Source of the DNA: Oscillospiraceae bacterium
GTDB taxonomy: Bacteria > Bacillota > Clostridia > Oscillospirales > Ruminococcaceae
Direction: 5' to 3'
Length of the DNA: 64,000 nucleotides
NCBI GenBank assembly: GCA_017465665.1
Contig: JAFTVU010000002.1
Span: forward strand, 93,002-157,001
The translations under genes and the position numbers were made by a program. A model generated the notes under the pieces. That model was not told the origin of the DNA, made no database searches, and was given only the letters and a program-made list of their open reading frames with translations. Positions 7,763 through 17,249 of the stretch are shown here, one piece after another (the first letter of the stretch is position 1; the number at the start of each line of letters is the position of its first letter).

Positions 7763-8517
7763 AAAAAAGGCTTCGCGGACTTGGTTTCAGCCTGTCCGAG
7801 CACATCCCTGTTGCAAGATGGTGTCTTGCACTTGTAGTAATAGCGTTTGCGGCGCTGGTCAGTGTATACAAGTATATCGATCTTGCAGATACCGCTACCT
7901 TTTCCGCGCTTGAGGTGCTGTTTCTTATACTTACGGACGCTATGAATATCGTGTTCATCTATCTGCCACTGTACCTGTTCATTGTGAGCGGAATATCGTT
8001 TGACAGAGGCTACGGCGGCATAGAGGTGCTGCGCTGCGGCAGCAGGAATGCATGGCTTGGAGGCAAGCTCGTGACATATCTTGTGAATACGCTGATATTT
8101 TTTACGGCGCTCATCCTCATAAATATTGCCGTTTGTGCGGGTGCGTTCAGCTTCAGCAGCGCATGGAGCGGTGATTTTGTGGGATTTCGGGTGATGACAG
8201 GTCAGCCTGCAGCGGATTTCTCCGTTTCACCCATACCTGTAATAATCTCTGCCTGCTGCGCGGTGTTGATGTTCTATGTGTTCTGCGGCGTTGTTAATCT
8301 GCTTGCAGCGCTGATAAGCGGCAGGGAAGCGGTTGCGCTGTTTACATCTCTATTTATCGGGATAGCTTTTGGGCTTGCGAATATGCTTGTTTCTACAAAC
8401 GGACTGATAAGTCAGCTTATACGCTGCGGAGCGCTGCTTGCGGCTTCGGCTGTGATATACGCGGTCTGCTTTATCGCGGTGCGTAAAAAGGATTTCGGCG
8501 GCAAGAAAATGTATTGA
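7759..8517 (+). CDS. ABC-2 type permease, second subunit
   Basis: A 252-residue membrane protein with six hydrophobic stretches (near 20-42, 52-78, 105-130, 155-185, 190-212, 218-240). A cytoplasmic loop with FDRGYGGIEVLRCGSR between helices is typical of ABC-2 subunits. It is coupled to the preceding permease by a four-base overlap, and an ATPase with two different permeases is the pattern of LanFEG-like exporters. The gene after it begins 19 bases downstream. Confidence 0.78.
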   Translation: MKKRLRGLGFSLSEHIPVARWCLALVVIAFAALVSVYKYIDLADTATFSALEVLFLILTDAMNIVFIYLPLYLFIVSGISFDRGYGGIEVLRCGSRNAWLGGKLVTYLVNTLIFFTALILINIAVCAGAFSFSSAWSGDFVGFRVMTGQPAADFSVSPIPVIISACCAVLMFYVFCGVVNLLAALISGREAVALFTSLFIGIAFGLANMLVSTNGLISQLIRCGALLAASAVIYAVCFIAVRKKDFGGKKMY

Positions 8518-8536
8518 TACGGAAAGGAGCGTGCTT

Positions 8537-9556
8537 ATGAAGATAGTCAAGATAATTGCAATACTGATCGTGGGTGCGCTCAGCCTGTTTGCGGCAGTGC
8601 ATTTCACAAGAAATTATGTTACAGAGACCGCTCAGCGTGAAAAATCTCTTGCTGAGGCGCTATTGCAGAATCAGATAAAGCAGGAGATACAGAACGCAGA
8701 GGACAAGGCAAAAGAGGAGCTAGGCGAGACCCTTGTGACGACAGTAGTAACGACTCGTCCTCCTGAGCCTGTGGTACTACCCGAAACAGAGGAAACGCAG
8801 GAAACAAAGCAGGTGATCGAAACAACAGAAGTCACCGAGGAGCCTGCCGAAACAGAAGAGCAGCCGAAAGAGGAGATAGTGACAGAGTTCACCAGAGGCG
8901 GTATTCTTCCGACTGACCGCACGAATATCCCCTCGCGCACAATGCTCGGACTGACCTCTTCGGAGCTGAACAGGGTAGCTGATTTCCTTATAGAGCACTA
9001 CTTCCTTGACGGAGCGGTATATGTAGGAACAGAAACACGGCCGCGTCTGAAAGCAAAGAAGCAGCTTGCCTATGATATGGAGAAAGGCGCAATAAAGGCG
9101 CTGAACATGATATACGGCAGCATAGATATATCGGATATCTCGTCTGTAATGCGTGTAGATTACGATGAGCTCAGACGGGAGATAATGATACTGCGCGATC
9201 AGTTTAAAAAGGAATATCGCGATTGCAGGGTACACGGAAAGCAGTTCGGTGAGCTGTATGATGGCTGCCTTGCATATTATGAGCGGCTGATACAGGCAAT
9301 GAGCAGACTTGATACTGTTGCAAAGGAATACAATAATTCCACAAATCCCATTCTTGCGGCGGCGCTGCTTATGTCTAAGGTGGAGGATGTAATAATTCCT
9401 GAGGTCATGGCGGTGCTGGAGAGCTCGTTCGATCTTATTGAAGTCTCTCACGATATATTTCTTGAGGGTACACAGGGAACTAAGCTGCTGTCAAGGCAGG
9501 AGGTAACGGACATTATAGTAAATCCTGCACTGATACTTGATACAGGGCTGGCATAA
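8537..9556 (+). CDS. Membrane-anchored protein with acidic linker, unknown function
   Basis: 339 residues. An N-terminal transmembrane helix (about 4-23) is followed by a charged, probably helical stretch (about 30-62), a threonine/glutamate/proline-rich linker (about 65-115) and a helical C-terminal domain (about 125-339) with many charged residues. I recognise no domain family. ATG at 8537 fits the ribosome site GGAAAGGAG seven bases upstream; a GTG at 8531 is too close. It is the last gene of the ABC-2 operon and probably faces outward, so it may be an accessory or substrate-binding part of the exporter. That is inference from position only. Confidence 0.72.
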   Translation: MKIVKIIAILIVGALSLFAAVHFTRNYVTETAQREKSLAEALLQNQIKQEIQNAEDKAKEELGETLVTTVVTTRPPEPVVLPETEETQETKQVIETTEVTEEPAETEEQPKEEIVTEFTRGGILPTDRTNIPSRTMLGLTSSELNRVADFLIEHYFLDGAVYVGTETRPRLKAKKQLAYDMEKGAIKALNMIYGSIDISDISSVMRVDYDELRREIMILRDQFKKEYRDCRVHGKQFGELYDGCLAYYERLIQAMSRLDTVAKEYNNSTNPILAAALLMSKVEDVIIPEVMAVLESSFDLIEVSHDIFLEGTQGTKLLSRQEVTDIIVNPALILDTGLA

Positions 9557-9560
9557 AAAT

Positions 9561-9596
9561 ACACGGCACTATCTTCGGATAATGCCGTGTTCTTTT
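9561..9596. terminator. Terminator after the ABC-2 operon
   Basis: An 8-bp stem ACACGGCA/TGCCGTGT, extended inward by TATC/GATA around a TTCG loop (9561-9590), is followed by TCTTTTATT. It also has an A run on the other side, so it serves the convergent lipoprotein gene too. Confidence 0.85.
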
Positions 9597-10899
9597 ATTC
9601 GGGGAGTATCATGTTGATACCTACGCGCTTGCGAAGCGGTCCTGATGGGTCTGTGGCGTCAAGGATATATGCGGTAAGCTTGCCGTTAGATATATCCATA
9701 CCATTAAAGCTGCCTGCGTTAAAATACACTGCTTCTCCTGTTGCTATATCGTATGCGGCATACAGACCATCAGCGTCTGTTCCTGTCCTGAACGGGATAT
9801 ACAGTATATCGCCGTTCAGCATGATATCTTTGGTGTTATTTGCCTGCTGATGATACAGCTCCTCGGAAAAATCCTTGTAGTAGAGTGTTTCTATAAGCCC
9901 TGTATCATTATGTGTGATGGAGATATATTGTTCGGGATAAGCATTTGTACTAGCAGCGGATATTTTATATTTTGAGTTCGCTTCAATGCTTTCATCACGT
10001 ATGTGGATGAGCCCGTAGCGGTCGCTTTTTGTTACTGTGCCGTCAGGCAGGGAGAGCTCATACACGCCCTCGTTATCGATATAGTACAGCAGTATGTCAT
10101 CCATTAATCTTATCATAGTGCCGTCAAATCGGCTCTGATAGATATCGGTGGAAAGTACGCTTCCGCTGTCTCGGATGTATATTTCGGTAACATTATCGCT
10201 GAAATTTGTGAATACGATATATTTGTCATTTATTGCGTCAACTGAGGAGATGCTTTCACTGATAAGCTGAAGCTCCATCGTTACGGTGTCAAGGCGATAC
10301 AAGCCATCATGCGCTCTGGAGATGAACACCTCGCCGTCATATACTTTTAATGCGGCAGGATCGCCCTCAAATAACATTTCCGATACCATACCGTCTTTTA
10401 TGTAGAATACACGTCCGTGGTACGCATTGGATATGCCCTCGTAATAGCAAAGATCGTAATTTGCACAGCCTATCCAGTCAGCAGTGTCATTTCCGAGATA
10501 TACTGTCTGGAGCATTATTGTATTGTAATTCTGTGTGATATATTGTTGCTTCAGAGCAGAATCGGGCATTGCGTCGGTATATTCTATCGCTGCCTGTCGG
10601 TCTTCTTCGGTATAGTATGAGTTCATAGGAGCGTCATATCCTAGCTGAGCGATTATATCCTCCTCGCAGAACTCATGCACCTGTTGTATTTCTACCTTTT
10701 TCGCATCTATTTTTGTTTCGCGGATGCTTTCGGTCGTATCCTCTGCAGATAAGGATGTCTGCGGAGCTGATGTGCTTTCCGCTGTCTGGACAGTCTCTAT
10801 CGTTGGCTCTGCAGTCTGTTCTGTTCCTATGCTCTCAGATGCATCAGCACAGCCTGTCAGAAGCACAAACGCAAGTAAAAACGCTGAAGATCTTTTCAT
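9595..10899 (-). CDS. Lipoprotein, probably beta-propeller, unknown function
   Basis: 434 residues with a lipoprotein signal: hydrophobic 5-15, then LLTGC with Cys17. A threonine/serine/glutamate-rich linker (about 20-65) leads to a mostly beta domain. Repeating pieces of the form D-G-x-V/I with aromatic residues (FYIKDGMV, VYDGEVFI, INDKYIVF, LMDDILLYYI, LNGDILYIPF) look like propeller blades of the DUF5050/YWTD kind. It would sit on the outer face of the membrane. ATG follows GGAGGT. No partner gene is adjacent: topB starts a separate unit upstream. Function unassigned. Confidence 0.75.
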   Translation of the reverse strand: MKRSSAFLLAFVLLTGCADASESIGTEQTAEPTIETVQTAESTSAPQTSLSAEDTTESIRETKIDAKKVEIQQVHEFCEEDIIAQLGYDAPMNSYYTEEDRQAAIEYTDAMPDSALKQQYITQNYNTIMLQTVYLGNDTADWIGCANYDLCYYEGISNAYHGRVFYIKDGMVSEMLFEGDPAALKVYDGEVFISRAHDGLYRLDTVTMELQLISESISSVDAINDKYIVFTNFSDNVTEIYIRDSGSVLSTDIYQSRFDGTMIRLMDDILLYYIDNEGVYELSLPDGTVTKSDRYGLIHIRDESIEANSKYKISAASTNAYPEQYISITHNDTGLIETLYYKDFSEELYHQQANNTKDIMLNGDILYIPFRTGTDADGLYAAYDIATGEAVYFNAGSFNGMDISNGKLTAYILDATDPSGPLRKRVGINMILPE

Positions 10900-11000
10900 G
10901 ATGCTACCTCCATCAGATGTATCTGAGGCTATTGTATCACATTATCTTCAGCGTTTCAATATTTATTACAGGATTGTAACCGTTTGTTTCCAAACTGTAA

Positions 11001-13094
11001 TTATTCTTTCTCTATCTCCACTCTCACGCGGAAATCGTCACCCAGTACCAGCTTTCCGCTTACGATATCGCCGCGCCTGGTGGTGAAGCCCTTGAGTACT
11101 ATGGAGCTGCCCTTTTCCAGTACTCGCTTTGCCTGGGTCTCGGATATCTCCTTGCCCCACATCTCCTTCATGAAGAAGAAGCCGCAGGCGCTGTGGCTGT
11201 CTTCGCAGGAATAGGACTTCTGGAACGCGTATACGTTCTTTCCGCACTTTGGACATTTGCCCATTACAGGGAGCTTTGAGAAACGGAACGGATTATTCTC
11301 GCGTGCGGAGGCGGTCTTGTTATCACGGATGAGAGCCTTTACAAACTCGATTATCTCGGTAAGGAACTGTTCGTCGTCCGCCTGACCCTTTGCGATGCGC
11401 TGGAGCGTGGTCTCCCACTCGGCGGTCATCTTTGCGGATTTTACGTTCTCGGGAACTACATCAATAACACGTCTGCCCTTGTCTGTGGGGATGAGCTGCT
11501 TGCCCTTGCGTTCCACATACTGGCGCTTAACCAGCGTTTCGATGATGGCGGCACGGGTCGCAGGAGTGCCGAGACCCTTTTTCTCCACATCGGAATCCTC
11601 GTCGTAGTCATCGTTGCCTGCATGCTCCATTGCGGAGAGCAGCATATCCTCGGTATAGCGCTTTGGAGGAGTTGTCTTGTGCTCGGAGAGCTTTGCACTC
11701 TTGACAGTCACGGTCTTACCCACCTCCAGCGGAGGCAGAGTGCCTGTTGCTTCTTCCTCATCCTCGTCAGCGGTATCGGCAACGATACCCTTCATGTGAG
11801 CCTTTATGTCGCTTTCAAGAGCTTTCCAGCCGCCCTGAACGACTGTCTTGCCCTTAGCGGTAAACTCAGTATCTCCGCAGGCGAGGGTAGCTGTAACGGT
11901 ATCAAATGTGTGCTTCGGAGCAACAGCGCAAAGCAGTCTTGCCGCAACCAGACACAGTACGTTATAGCATTCCTCGGTGAGGTTATCGAAGTTATAGCGG
12001 CTTATCTCCTTAGTGGGGAGAAGCGCATGGTGATCTGATACCTTGTCATTATTTATAAGGCGCTTGATGTCAGGCTCGCAGTTCAGCTCATCATAGCTTG
12101 CACCGAACGGGAACACTCTTGCGCTGAGCTTCACCATCTCAGCAGCCTGGGCTTCCATGTCGTCTGTTATGTAGTTGCTGTCAGTTCTGGGGTAGGTGAG
12201 CAGCTTGTTTTCGTACAGCTTCTGAGCGCAGTCCAGCGTCTGCTGGGCGGTGTAGCCGTACAGCTTGTTGCAGTCACGCTGGAGCATGGTGAGATCGTAC
12301 AGCTTGGGAGGATTTGCGTTCTTCTGCTCCTTGACTACGTTCTTTACCTCGGCTTCCTTGCCGCAGGCGGATACCTTTTTCTCAGCGGTGAGCTGACCCT
12401 CGATCTTCTCGCTTTCTGCGGTGAACTTTCCGCAGTTCAGCACTACGGAATAGTACTTGGAGGAGTTGAACTGCTCTATCTTCTTTTCGCGCTCCACAAG
12501 CATTGCAAGTGTGGGAGTCTGTACACGTCCGACAGAGAGCATATTGCGGTATTTTACAGTGAAAAGCTGAGTTGCGTTCATGCCAACTATCCAGTCTGCC
12601 TTGTTGCGTGCAAGACCTGAGCGGTACAGCGCATCGTATTCGCTGCCGTCACGCAGGTTGCTGAAGCCGTCGCGGATGGCTTCGTCCGTCATGGAGCTTA
12701 TCCACAGTCTTTTGAACGGCTTTGTGCAGCCTGCAAGATTATATACATAGCGGAATACACATTCACCCTCGCGTCCCGCGTCGGTAGCGCAGATTATCTC
12801 ATCTACGTCATCGCGCAGCATGAGCGCCTTGAGATTTTCGAACTGGGGCGCTGTGCTCTCCGCAACCACCCATTTGAATTCTTCGGGCAGTATGGGGAGG
12901 TTTTCAAACTTCCATGGCTTCTGGTACTTCTTATCGTAGTCCTCGGGCGGCGCAAGCGCCACAAGATGACCATAGCACCATGATACTATATATCCGCCGC
13001 CTTCGGTGTAGCCTTCGTTCCTGCGCTTGTTTGCGCCGATTACCTTTGCTATTGAGTTGCCGACAGACGGCTTTTCTGCGATCACTAATTTCAT
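11001..13094 (-). CDS. topB: DNA topoisomerase III
   Basis: Type IA topoisomerase, about 697 residues, which passes single strands to relax or decatenate DNA. The TOPRIM domain starts MKLVIAEKPSVG and carries the acidic site in ATDAGREGE. Next come the conserved LSVGRVQTPTLAML and the active-site tyrosine in LTYPRTDSNYI (about Y301). A C-terminal four-cysteine finger (CPKC and CEDSHSAC) follows, which is often found in TopB/TraE-like enzymes. The start ATG at 13094 has AGGAAGG upstream; a longer frame upstream lacks a ribosome site. TopB-type proteins occur on both chromosomes and mobile elements; nothing next to it suggests a mobile one. Confidence 0.94.
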   Translation of the reverse strand: MKLVIAEKPSVGNSIAKVIGANKRRNEGYTEGGGYIVSWCYGHLVALAPPEDYDKKYQKPWKFENLPILPEEFKWVVAESTAPQFENLKALMLRDDVDEIICATDAGREGECVFRYVYNLAGCTKPFKRLWISSMTDEAIRDGFSNLRDGSEYDALYRSGLARNKADWIVGMNATQLFTVKYRNMLSVGRVQTPTLAMLVEREKKIEQFNSSKYYSVVLNCGKFTAESEKIEGQLTAEKKVSACGKEAEVKNVVKEQKNANPPKLYDLTMLQRDCNKLYGYTAQQTLDCAQKLYENKLLTYPRTDSNYITDDMEAQAAEMVKLSARVFPFGASYDELNCEPDIKRLINNDKVSDHHALLPTKEISRYNFDNLTEECYNVLCLVAARLLCAVAPKHTFDTVTATLACGDTEFTAKGKTVVQGGWKALESDIKAHMKGIVADTADEDEEEATGTLPPLEVGKTVTVKSAKLSEHKTTPPKRYTEDMLLSAMEHAGNDDYDEDSDVEKKGLGTPATRAAIIETLVKRQYVERKGKQLIPTDKGRRVIDVVPENVKSAKMTAEWETTLQRIAKGQADDEQFLTEIIEFVKALIRDNKTASARENNPFRFSKLPVMGKCPKCGKNVYAFQKSYSCEDSHSACGFFFMKEMWGKEISETQAKRVLEKGSSIVLKGFTTRRGDIVSGKLVLGDDFRVRVEIEKE

Positions 13095-13214
13095 TGTTTT
13101 ACCTTCCTGTAACTGATGTTGCCGCAAAACGCGACTTTATCATTGTACCATATTTTCAGAAAATGTGCAATATATAAGTCTCTGAAATGGAGGTCGATAA
13201 TTTATAAAGCAGTA

Positions 13215-13243
13215 TAACCCGTGAAGAGTGGCTTCACAGGTTA
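13215..13243 (-). terminator. Hairpin after the XRE regulator
   Basis: A near-perfect 12-bp stem (13215-13226 with 13232-13243) lies 33 bases past the regulator stop. The T run on the minus strand is poor, so termination is likely but not certain. Confidence 0.5.
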
Positions 13244-13275
13244 TTATCAATATGTAAGGTGAATTGGAATTTGTT

Positions 13276-13746
13276 TTAATTTGTTCTAAACATATTCATA
13301 TAAAAATCATAGGCTGTTGAACACTCTTCGATTTGTAGACCTGTTTCCTTAGTTAGATAATCAACGGCTGCTTCCTTGCTTCCGAATTGCTTCAATGTCG
13401 TCGTGACTTCTGCTATTTTGTTCAACGCATTATCAAAATCTGCAAAAGCGATACTTTTATCGCTTAATTGATATAATTTATATTTTAACATTTGCATTAA
13501 ATTTGCATCTGCTATTCTTTGATAATCCTCATTATTGATCTTTTGACCTGCAAACAATTCATTTATTGTTATACACAATATATCACACAATGGTTCATAC
13601 AAAGATGCATCCGGCAAGCAGATGCCGTTTTCCCATTTAGAAACTGATTTATTGGTTGTATTCAACAATTCAGCAAGTTGGCTTTGCGTCATGTTTTTCC
13701 TTTTACGGCATTCTGCGATGAACTTTCCAATTTGAATTTGATCCAT
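13276..13746 (-). CDS. XRE-family transcriptional regulator
   Basis: 156 residues. An N-terminal helix-turn-helix (about 7-60) reads IGKFIAECRKRKNMTQSQLAE, then NKSVSKWENGICLPD, a classic Cro/CI-like pattern. The C-terminal half is helical with no recognised domain. ATG follows AGGAGTGG. Base composition is clearly lower in G+C than the flanking genes, and codons are richer in A/T, which suggests recent acquisition. A palindromic repeat (13883-13918) lies upstream, between it and the HAD gene. Target unknown. Confidence 0.87.
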   Translation of the reverse strand: MDQIQIGKFIAECRKRKNMTQSQLAELLNTTNKSVSKWENGICLPDASLYEPLCDILCITINELFAGQKINNEDYQRIADANLMQMLKYKLYQLSDKSIAFADFDNALNKIAEVTTTLKQFGSKEAAVDYLTKETGLQIEECSTAYDFYMNMFRTN

Positions 13747-13882
13747 AATACCACTCCTTTCGATACATAGTATATCATCATATAGTGGGCTTTTAAACCT
13801 ATCAAAAGTAGAATTGTGAAATCTTGTTTTCTGTTAAAATTATTGTACCAAACAAATGAAAATCAATGCTGTAATCAAATGC

Positions 13883-13918
13883 AAAGCCACTTCTGACATC
13901 AATATCAAAAGTGGCTTT
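13883..13918. repeat. AAAGCCACTT palindrome, copy A
   Basis: Inverted repeat of about 36 bases with arms AAAGCCACTT and AAGTGGCTTT. Very close copies occur at 49309-49345 and 58401-58437. Here it lies 32 bases past the HAD stop and may act as its terminator, with TTTTC after it on the plus strand. Confidence 0.85.
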
Positions 13919-13949
13919 TCATACATCTATATTGCCGCCCGATATAAAA

Positions 13950-14654
13950 TCACATCAGACTGAGCACATACTCCACAGCCTCGTCAAGAGTACCCTGAGG
14001 CAGTGCGGAATGATCCGCATCCTGCGGATTTTCAAGGAACTCGGGTACTAAGAATACCTTGAGCCCTGCCTTTACAGCTGCCATATCATCCTGCACGCTG
14101 TTGCCGATCATCACACATTCCTCGGGCTTTACGCCGAGCTTTTCAGCTATCTCGGTGAAGTAACCGGGGAACGGTTTGCAGTATGTACAGTTATCGTAAT
14201 GAGTGACAAGATCGAAGTCATCGGGTGAAAGACCTACCCAGCTCAGGCGGGTGTTCATACCGTCTGACGGGAACAGGGGATTTGTTGCAAGAACTATCTT
14301 CAGTCCCTTTTCGCGGAGCTTGGTGATAAGCGGCTTGCGGTCCACCTGATATTTTACGATGCATTTTGCTCTGTTGAATTCATTGGTGTAGAATTCGTCA
14401 CACAGCTCCTTGGCATCGGGCAGTCCCTCGTTCATGGAGCGGAATACCTCCCAGAACAGCTCGGAATTGAGCCTTGAGCCATCGTTCTTTATCATTGCCT
14501 TTGTGCCTGCCCAAATTGAATCTACGGTGTGCTTGGGCTCGTAGCCGAGAGGCGCAAGCTTTTTGCACAGCTCCCCGAAATACACCTTGATAAAGTCATC
14601 CTGCTGAAACGGAATAAGTGTTCCGTCCATATCAAACATTACTGTTGTTATCAT
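13950..14654 (-). CDS. HAD-family hydrolase
   Basis: A haloacid-dehalogenase-type phosphatase of 234 residues, cytoplasmic. Motif I is VMFDMDGTL (nucleophile D8, acid/base D10), motif II has the threonine in ATNP (about 120), motif III a lysine near YCKP, and motif IV is MIGNSVQDDMAA with the two metal aspartates. The helical cap lies after motif I. The substrate cannot be told; many such proteins dephosphorylate sugar phosphates or nucleotides. It overlaps the end of the exonuclease gene by 23 bases, so it is translated from the same transcript. Confidence 0.88.
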   Translation of the reverse strand: MITTVMFDMDGTLIPFQQDDFIKVYFGELCKKLAPLGYEPKHTVDSIWAGTKAMIKNDGSRLNSELFWEVFRSMNEGLPDAKELCDEFYTNEFNRAKCIVKYQVDRKPLITKLREKGLKIVLATNPLFPSDGMNTRLSWVGLSPDDFDLVTHYDNCTYCKPFPGYFTEIAEKLGVKPEECVMIGNSVQDDMAAVKAGLKVFLVPEFLENPQDADHSALPQGTLDEAVEYVLSLM

Positions 14655-15573
14655 CCGTTTTCCTTTCAGATCTGCGTTTCGCGATTATCTCGCGCTGTTT
14701 TGCCAGTTTCTTTTCGTAGGATGCTATTGCGTCCTCGTCGGCACGGTATATCGTTCTTGCAGCGTTCCAGAGGGTAGCGCTTGCTTTCTTGCAGCTGAGC
14801 TTCACAAGGAACTTGCCGTGCTGCGTACACTCTGCTATCACTGATTTTCTGCCTCCGCCGAAGCTGAGCCATTCCTGTGATCTCATCACAGCCTGACAAT
14901 CAGGGCAGGGAATATCGCGTACTCTGGGATCGGCAAGCACCTGCTTGTATTCGGTGATGTTCTTAATGACATCACGGCGCAGAGGTATCCTTGCACCTGC
15001 GGACATGCAGGAATATTCTGCGAGTCCCTTCTGCATATCCAGCCTGCGGCATATCTCGTAGGTGAACCATGCATCGTTCATAGCGTCATGCGCCTGAATA
15101 TCCATCGGTATCTGCAGACGCTCCACCGCGTCAGACAAAGCCCACTGAGTGCGCTCATTGTCTATCTGGTTTTTATAGATGAGCTGCAGATTGATATAAT
15201 CGCTGCCCCATGAGGGGTCAAAGCCGTGCAGCGCCATATTATCGGAGAGCATAGCCACATCGTCAAAGCCCCATGTGATGAAGCGGAAGTCATCTCCGCA
15301 CCATGCCTTGAAGCGCTCAAATGCGGCAGGGAATTTCTCACCCTTTGCAAGCTGAGCGTTGGTGATGCCTGTTATCTTCTCCACATGGCGGTTCATTTTA
15401 CGATAATACTTCGGTGCTATGTTTATCTTCATCCTGTCTATCAGGTTGAAGCTCTCGTCTGTTTTTACAGCGCCTATCTGGATTACCTCTCCGCGGAGTA
15501 TCACAGGCGACTGTACCACCTTTGAGCGGTCTACCGCCTGATTCCACTCCATATCGAGAATGATATAGTTCAT
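14632..15573 (-). CDS. DEDDh-type 3'-5' exonuclease
   Basis: About 313 residues. The N-terminal exonuclease fold begins MNYIILDMEWN with the first acidic pair D7/E9, then the Asp of WGFDD, and the HD motif AHDAMNDA near 165, fitting the DEDDh class. The C-terminal third has CPDC and two further cysteines, which could form a zinc ribbon, and ends in a basic tail. Relatives include KapD-type and ribonuclease T-like enzymes. ATG at 15573 is preferred: it begins exactly at the conserved strand and sits 22 bases after the ABC-F stop. Nucleic-acid substrate unknown. Confidence 0.85.
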   Translation of the reverse strand: MNYIILDMEWNQAVDRSKVVQSPVILRGEVIQIGAVKTDESFNLIDRMKINIAPKYYRKMNRHVEKITGITNAQLAKGEKFPAAFERFKAWCGDDFRFITWGFDDVAMLSDNMALHGFDPSWGSDYINLQLIYKNQIDNERTQWALSDAVERLQIPMDIQAHDAMNDAWFTYEICRRLDMQKGLAEYSCMSAGARIPLRRDVIKNITEYKQVLADPRVRDIPCPDCQAVMRSQEWLSFGGGRKSVIAECTQHGKFLVKLSCKKASATLWNAARTIYRADEDAIASYEKKLAKQREIIAKRRSERKTDDNNSNV

Positions 15574-15595
15574 TGTATCACGTTCCTGATTCAGA

Positions 15596-17209
15596 TTAAA
15601 GCATGAGCTTACCGCCGACTGCTTCCTTGCGCCACTCAACGAAGTCATCGTAGGTGCCCATTCTGTCAAAGCAGCCTGTCTCGGTTATCTCGATTATACG
15701 ATTAGCAGCGGTCTGGAGTATCTCGTGGTCGTGGGAAGCAAACAGGATGTTGCCCTTGAACTCCGAAAGACCGTTGTTGACTGCAGTGATGCTTTCAAGA
15801 TCGAGGTGGTTTGTGGGACGGTCGAGTATGAGCACGTTGCTCTGGAAAAGCATCATACGTGAGAACATACAGCGCACTTTCTCGCCACCTGAAAGTACGT
15901 TTACAGGCTTGAAAACGTCGTCGCCGCTGAACAGCATACGTCCGAGGAAGCCGCGCAGGTAGCTTTCGGTCTCATCCTTGGAATACTGGCGCATCCAGTC
16001 AAGGATAGAGAGTTGGCAGTCGTTGAAGAATTCACTGTTATCGTTAGGGAAGTAGCTTACAGATGTTGTACTGCCCCACTTATAGAAGCCCTCGTCAGGC
16101 TCCATTTCACCCATGAGTATCTTGAACAGAGTAGTAACAGCGATCTCGTTGTTGCCTACAAATGCTATCTTGTCGTTCTTGCCGACGGTGAAGCTGACAT
16201 CATTAAGCACCTTTACACCGTCTACGGTCTTGGAAAGACCTGATACCTGCAGGATATCCTTACCTACCTCACGTTCCATATCGAAGCCGATGTAGGGATA
16301 TTTTCTGCTGGATGCAGGCAGCTCCTCAACTGTCAGCTTATCGATGAGCTTTCTTCTGGAGGTCGCCTGCTTGGATTTTGATTTGTTTGCAGAGAATCGT
16401 GCGATGAAGTTCTGCAGTTCCTTGATCTTTTCTTCAGCACGCTTATTCTGCTGCTTTATCATACGCTGGATGAGCTGAGAGGATTCATACCAGAACTCAT
16501 AGTTACCAACGTACATCTTTATCTTGCCATAGTCAATATCAACTATATGGGTACATACATTGTTGAGGAAGTGACGGTCATGGGATACTACGATAACCGT
16601 ACCGAAATACTCTGCAAGGAAATCCTCCAGCCATGAAACAGCGTCGATATCGAGGTGGTTTGTAGGCTCGTCCATGAGGATGATATCGGGATTTCCGAAC
16701 AGGCACTGTGCCAGCAGCACCTTTACCTTTTCGTTACCTGTAAGGCTCTCCATCTTCTGATAGAGTATCTCCTCGGGCAGACCTAAGCCCTGTATCAGCT
16801 TGGATGCGTCGGATTCAGCCTCCCAGCCGTTGAGCTCTGCAAACTCGCCCTCAAGAACAGCCGCTCTGTCGCCGTCTTCGTCAGAGAAATCCTCCTTGGC
16901 ATACAGTGCGTCCTTTTCCTGGATAATATCATACAGGCGCTTGTTGCCCATGATGACGGTATCCTGTACGGTATATTCATCGTAAGCGTAGTGATCCTGC
17001 TTAAGCACGCTCATACGCAGCTCGTCAGGCATGGATACTGAGCCCTTTGTAGGCTCAAGCTCGCCGCAGAGCGCTCTCAGGAATGTGGATTTACCTGCGC
17101 CGTTTGCGCCGATAACGCCGTAGCAGTTGCCGGGAGTGAATTTCAGCTCAACGTCCTTGAACAGAAGCTGTCCGCCGAAGCTGATGCTTAAATTTGAAAC
17201 TGTAATCAA
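15596..17209 (-). CDS. ABC-F family ATPase, YkpA/YbiT-like
   Basis: A soluble protein of 537 residues with two ATPase domains and no membrane segment. ABC-F proteins act on the ribosome in translation control or antibiotic protection. Domain 1 has a normal Walker A (GANGAGKS, about 34-41) and Walker B (LMDEPTNHLD) but a weak signature, LTGNEK. Domain 2 has a normal signature (LSGGEK), but its Walker A is GNNEIAVT and its Walker B reads LILDRPTNHLD, with Arg in place of the catalytic Glu. So the composite site using domain-1 Walker motifs is intact and the other is degenerate throughout. A basic linker (about 245-300) joins them. The exonuclease follows 22 bases on. Confidence 0.9.
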   Translation of the reverse strand: MITVSNLSISFGGQLLFKDVELKFTPGNCYGVIGANGAGKSTFLRALCGELEPTKGSVSMPDELRMSVLKQDHYAYDEYTVQDTVIMGNKRLYDIIQEKDALYAKEDFSDEDGDRAAVLEGEFAELNGWEAESDASKLIQGLGLPEEILYQKMESLTGNEKVKVLLAQCLFGNPDIILMDEPTNHLDIDAVSWLEDFLAEYFGTVIVVSHDRHFLNNVCTHIVDIDYGKIKMYVGNYEFWYESSQLIQRMIKQQNKRAEEKIKELQNFIARFSANKSKSKQATSRRKLIDKLTVEELPASSRKYPYIGFDMEREVGKDILQVSGLSKTVDGVKVLNDVSFTVGKNDKIAFVGNNEIAVTTLFKILMGEMEPDEGFYKWGSTTSVSYFPNDNSEFFNDCQLSILDWMRQYSKDETESYLRGFLGRMLFSGDDVFKPVNVLSGGEKVRCMFSRMMLFQSNVLILDRPTNHLDLESITAVNNGLSEFKGNILFASHDHEILQTAANRIIEITETGCFDRMGTYDDFVEWRKEAVGGKLML

Positions 17210-17249
17210 ATCTATTCTCCTTTATTTTGTCTGTATTTTTTATTGTTTC

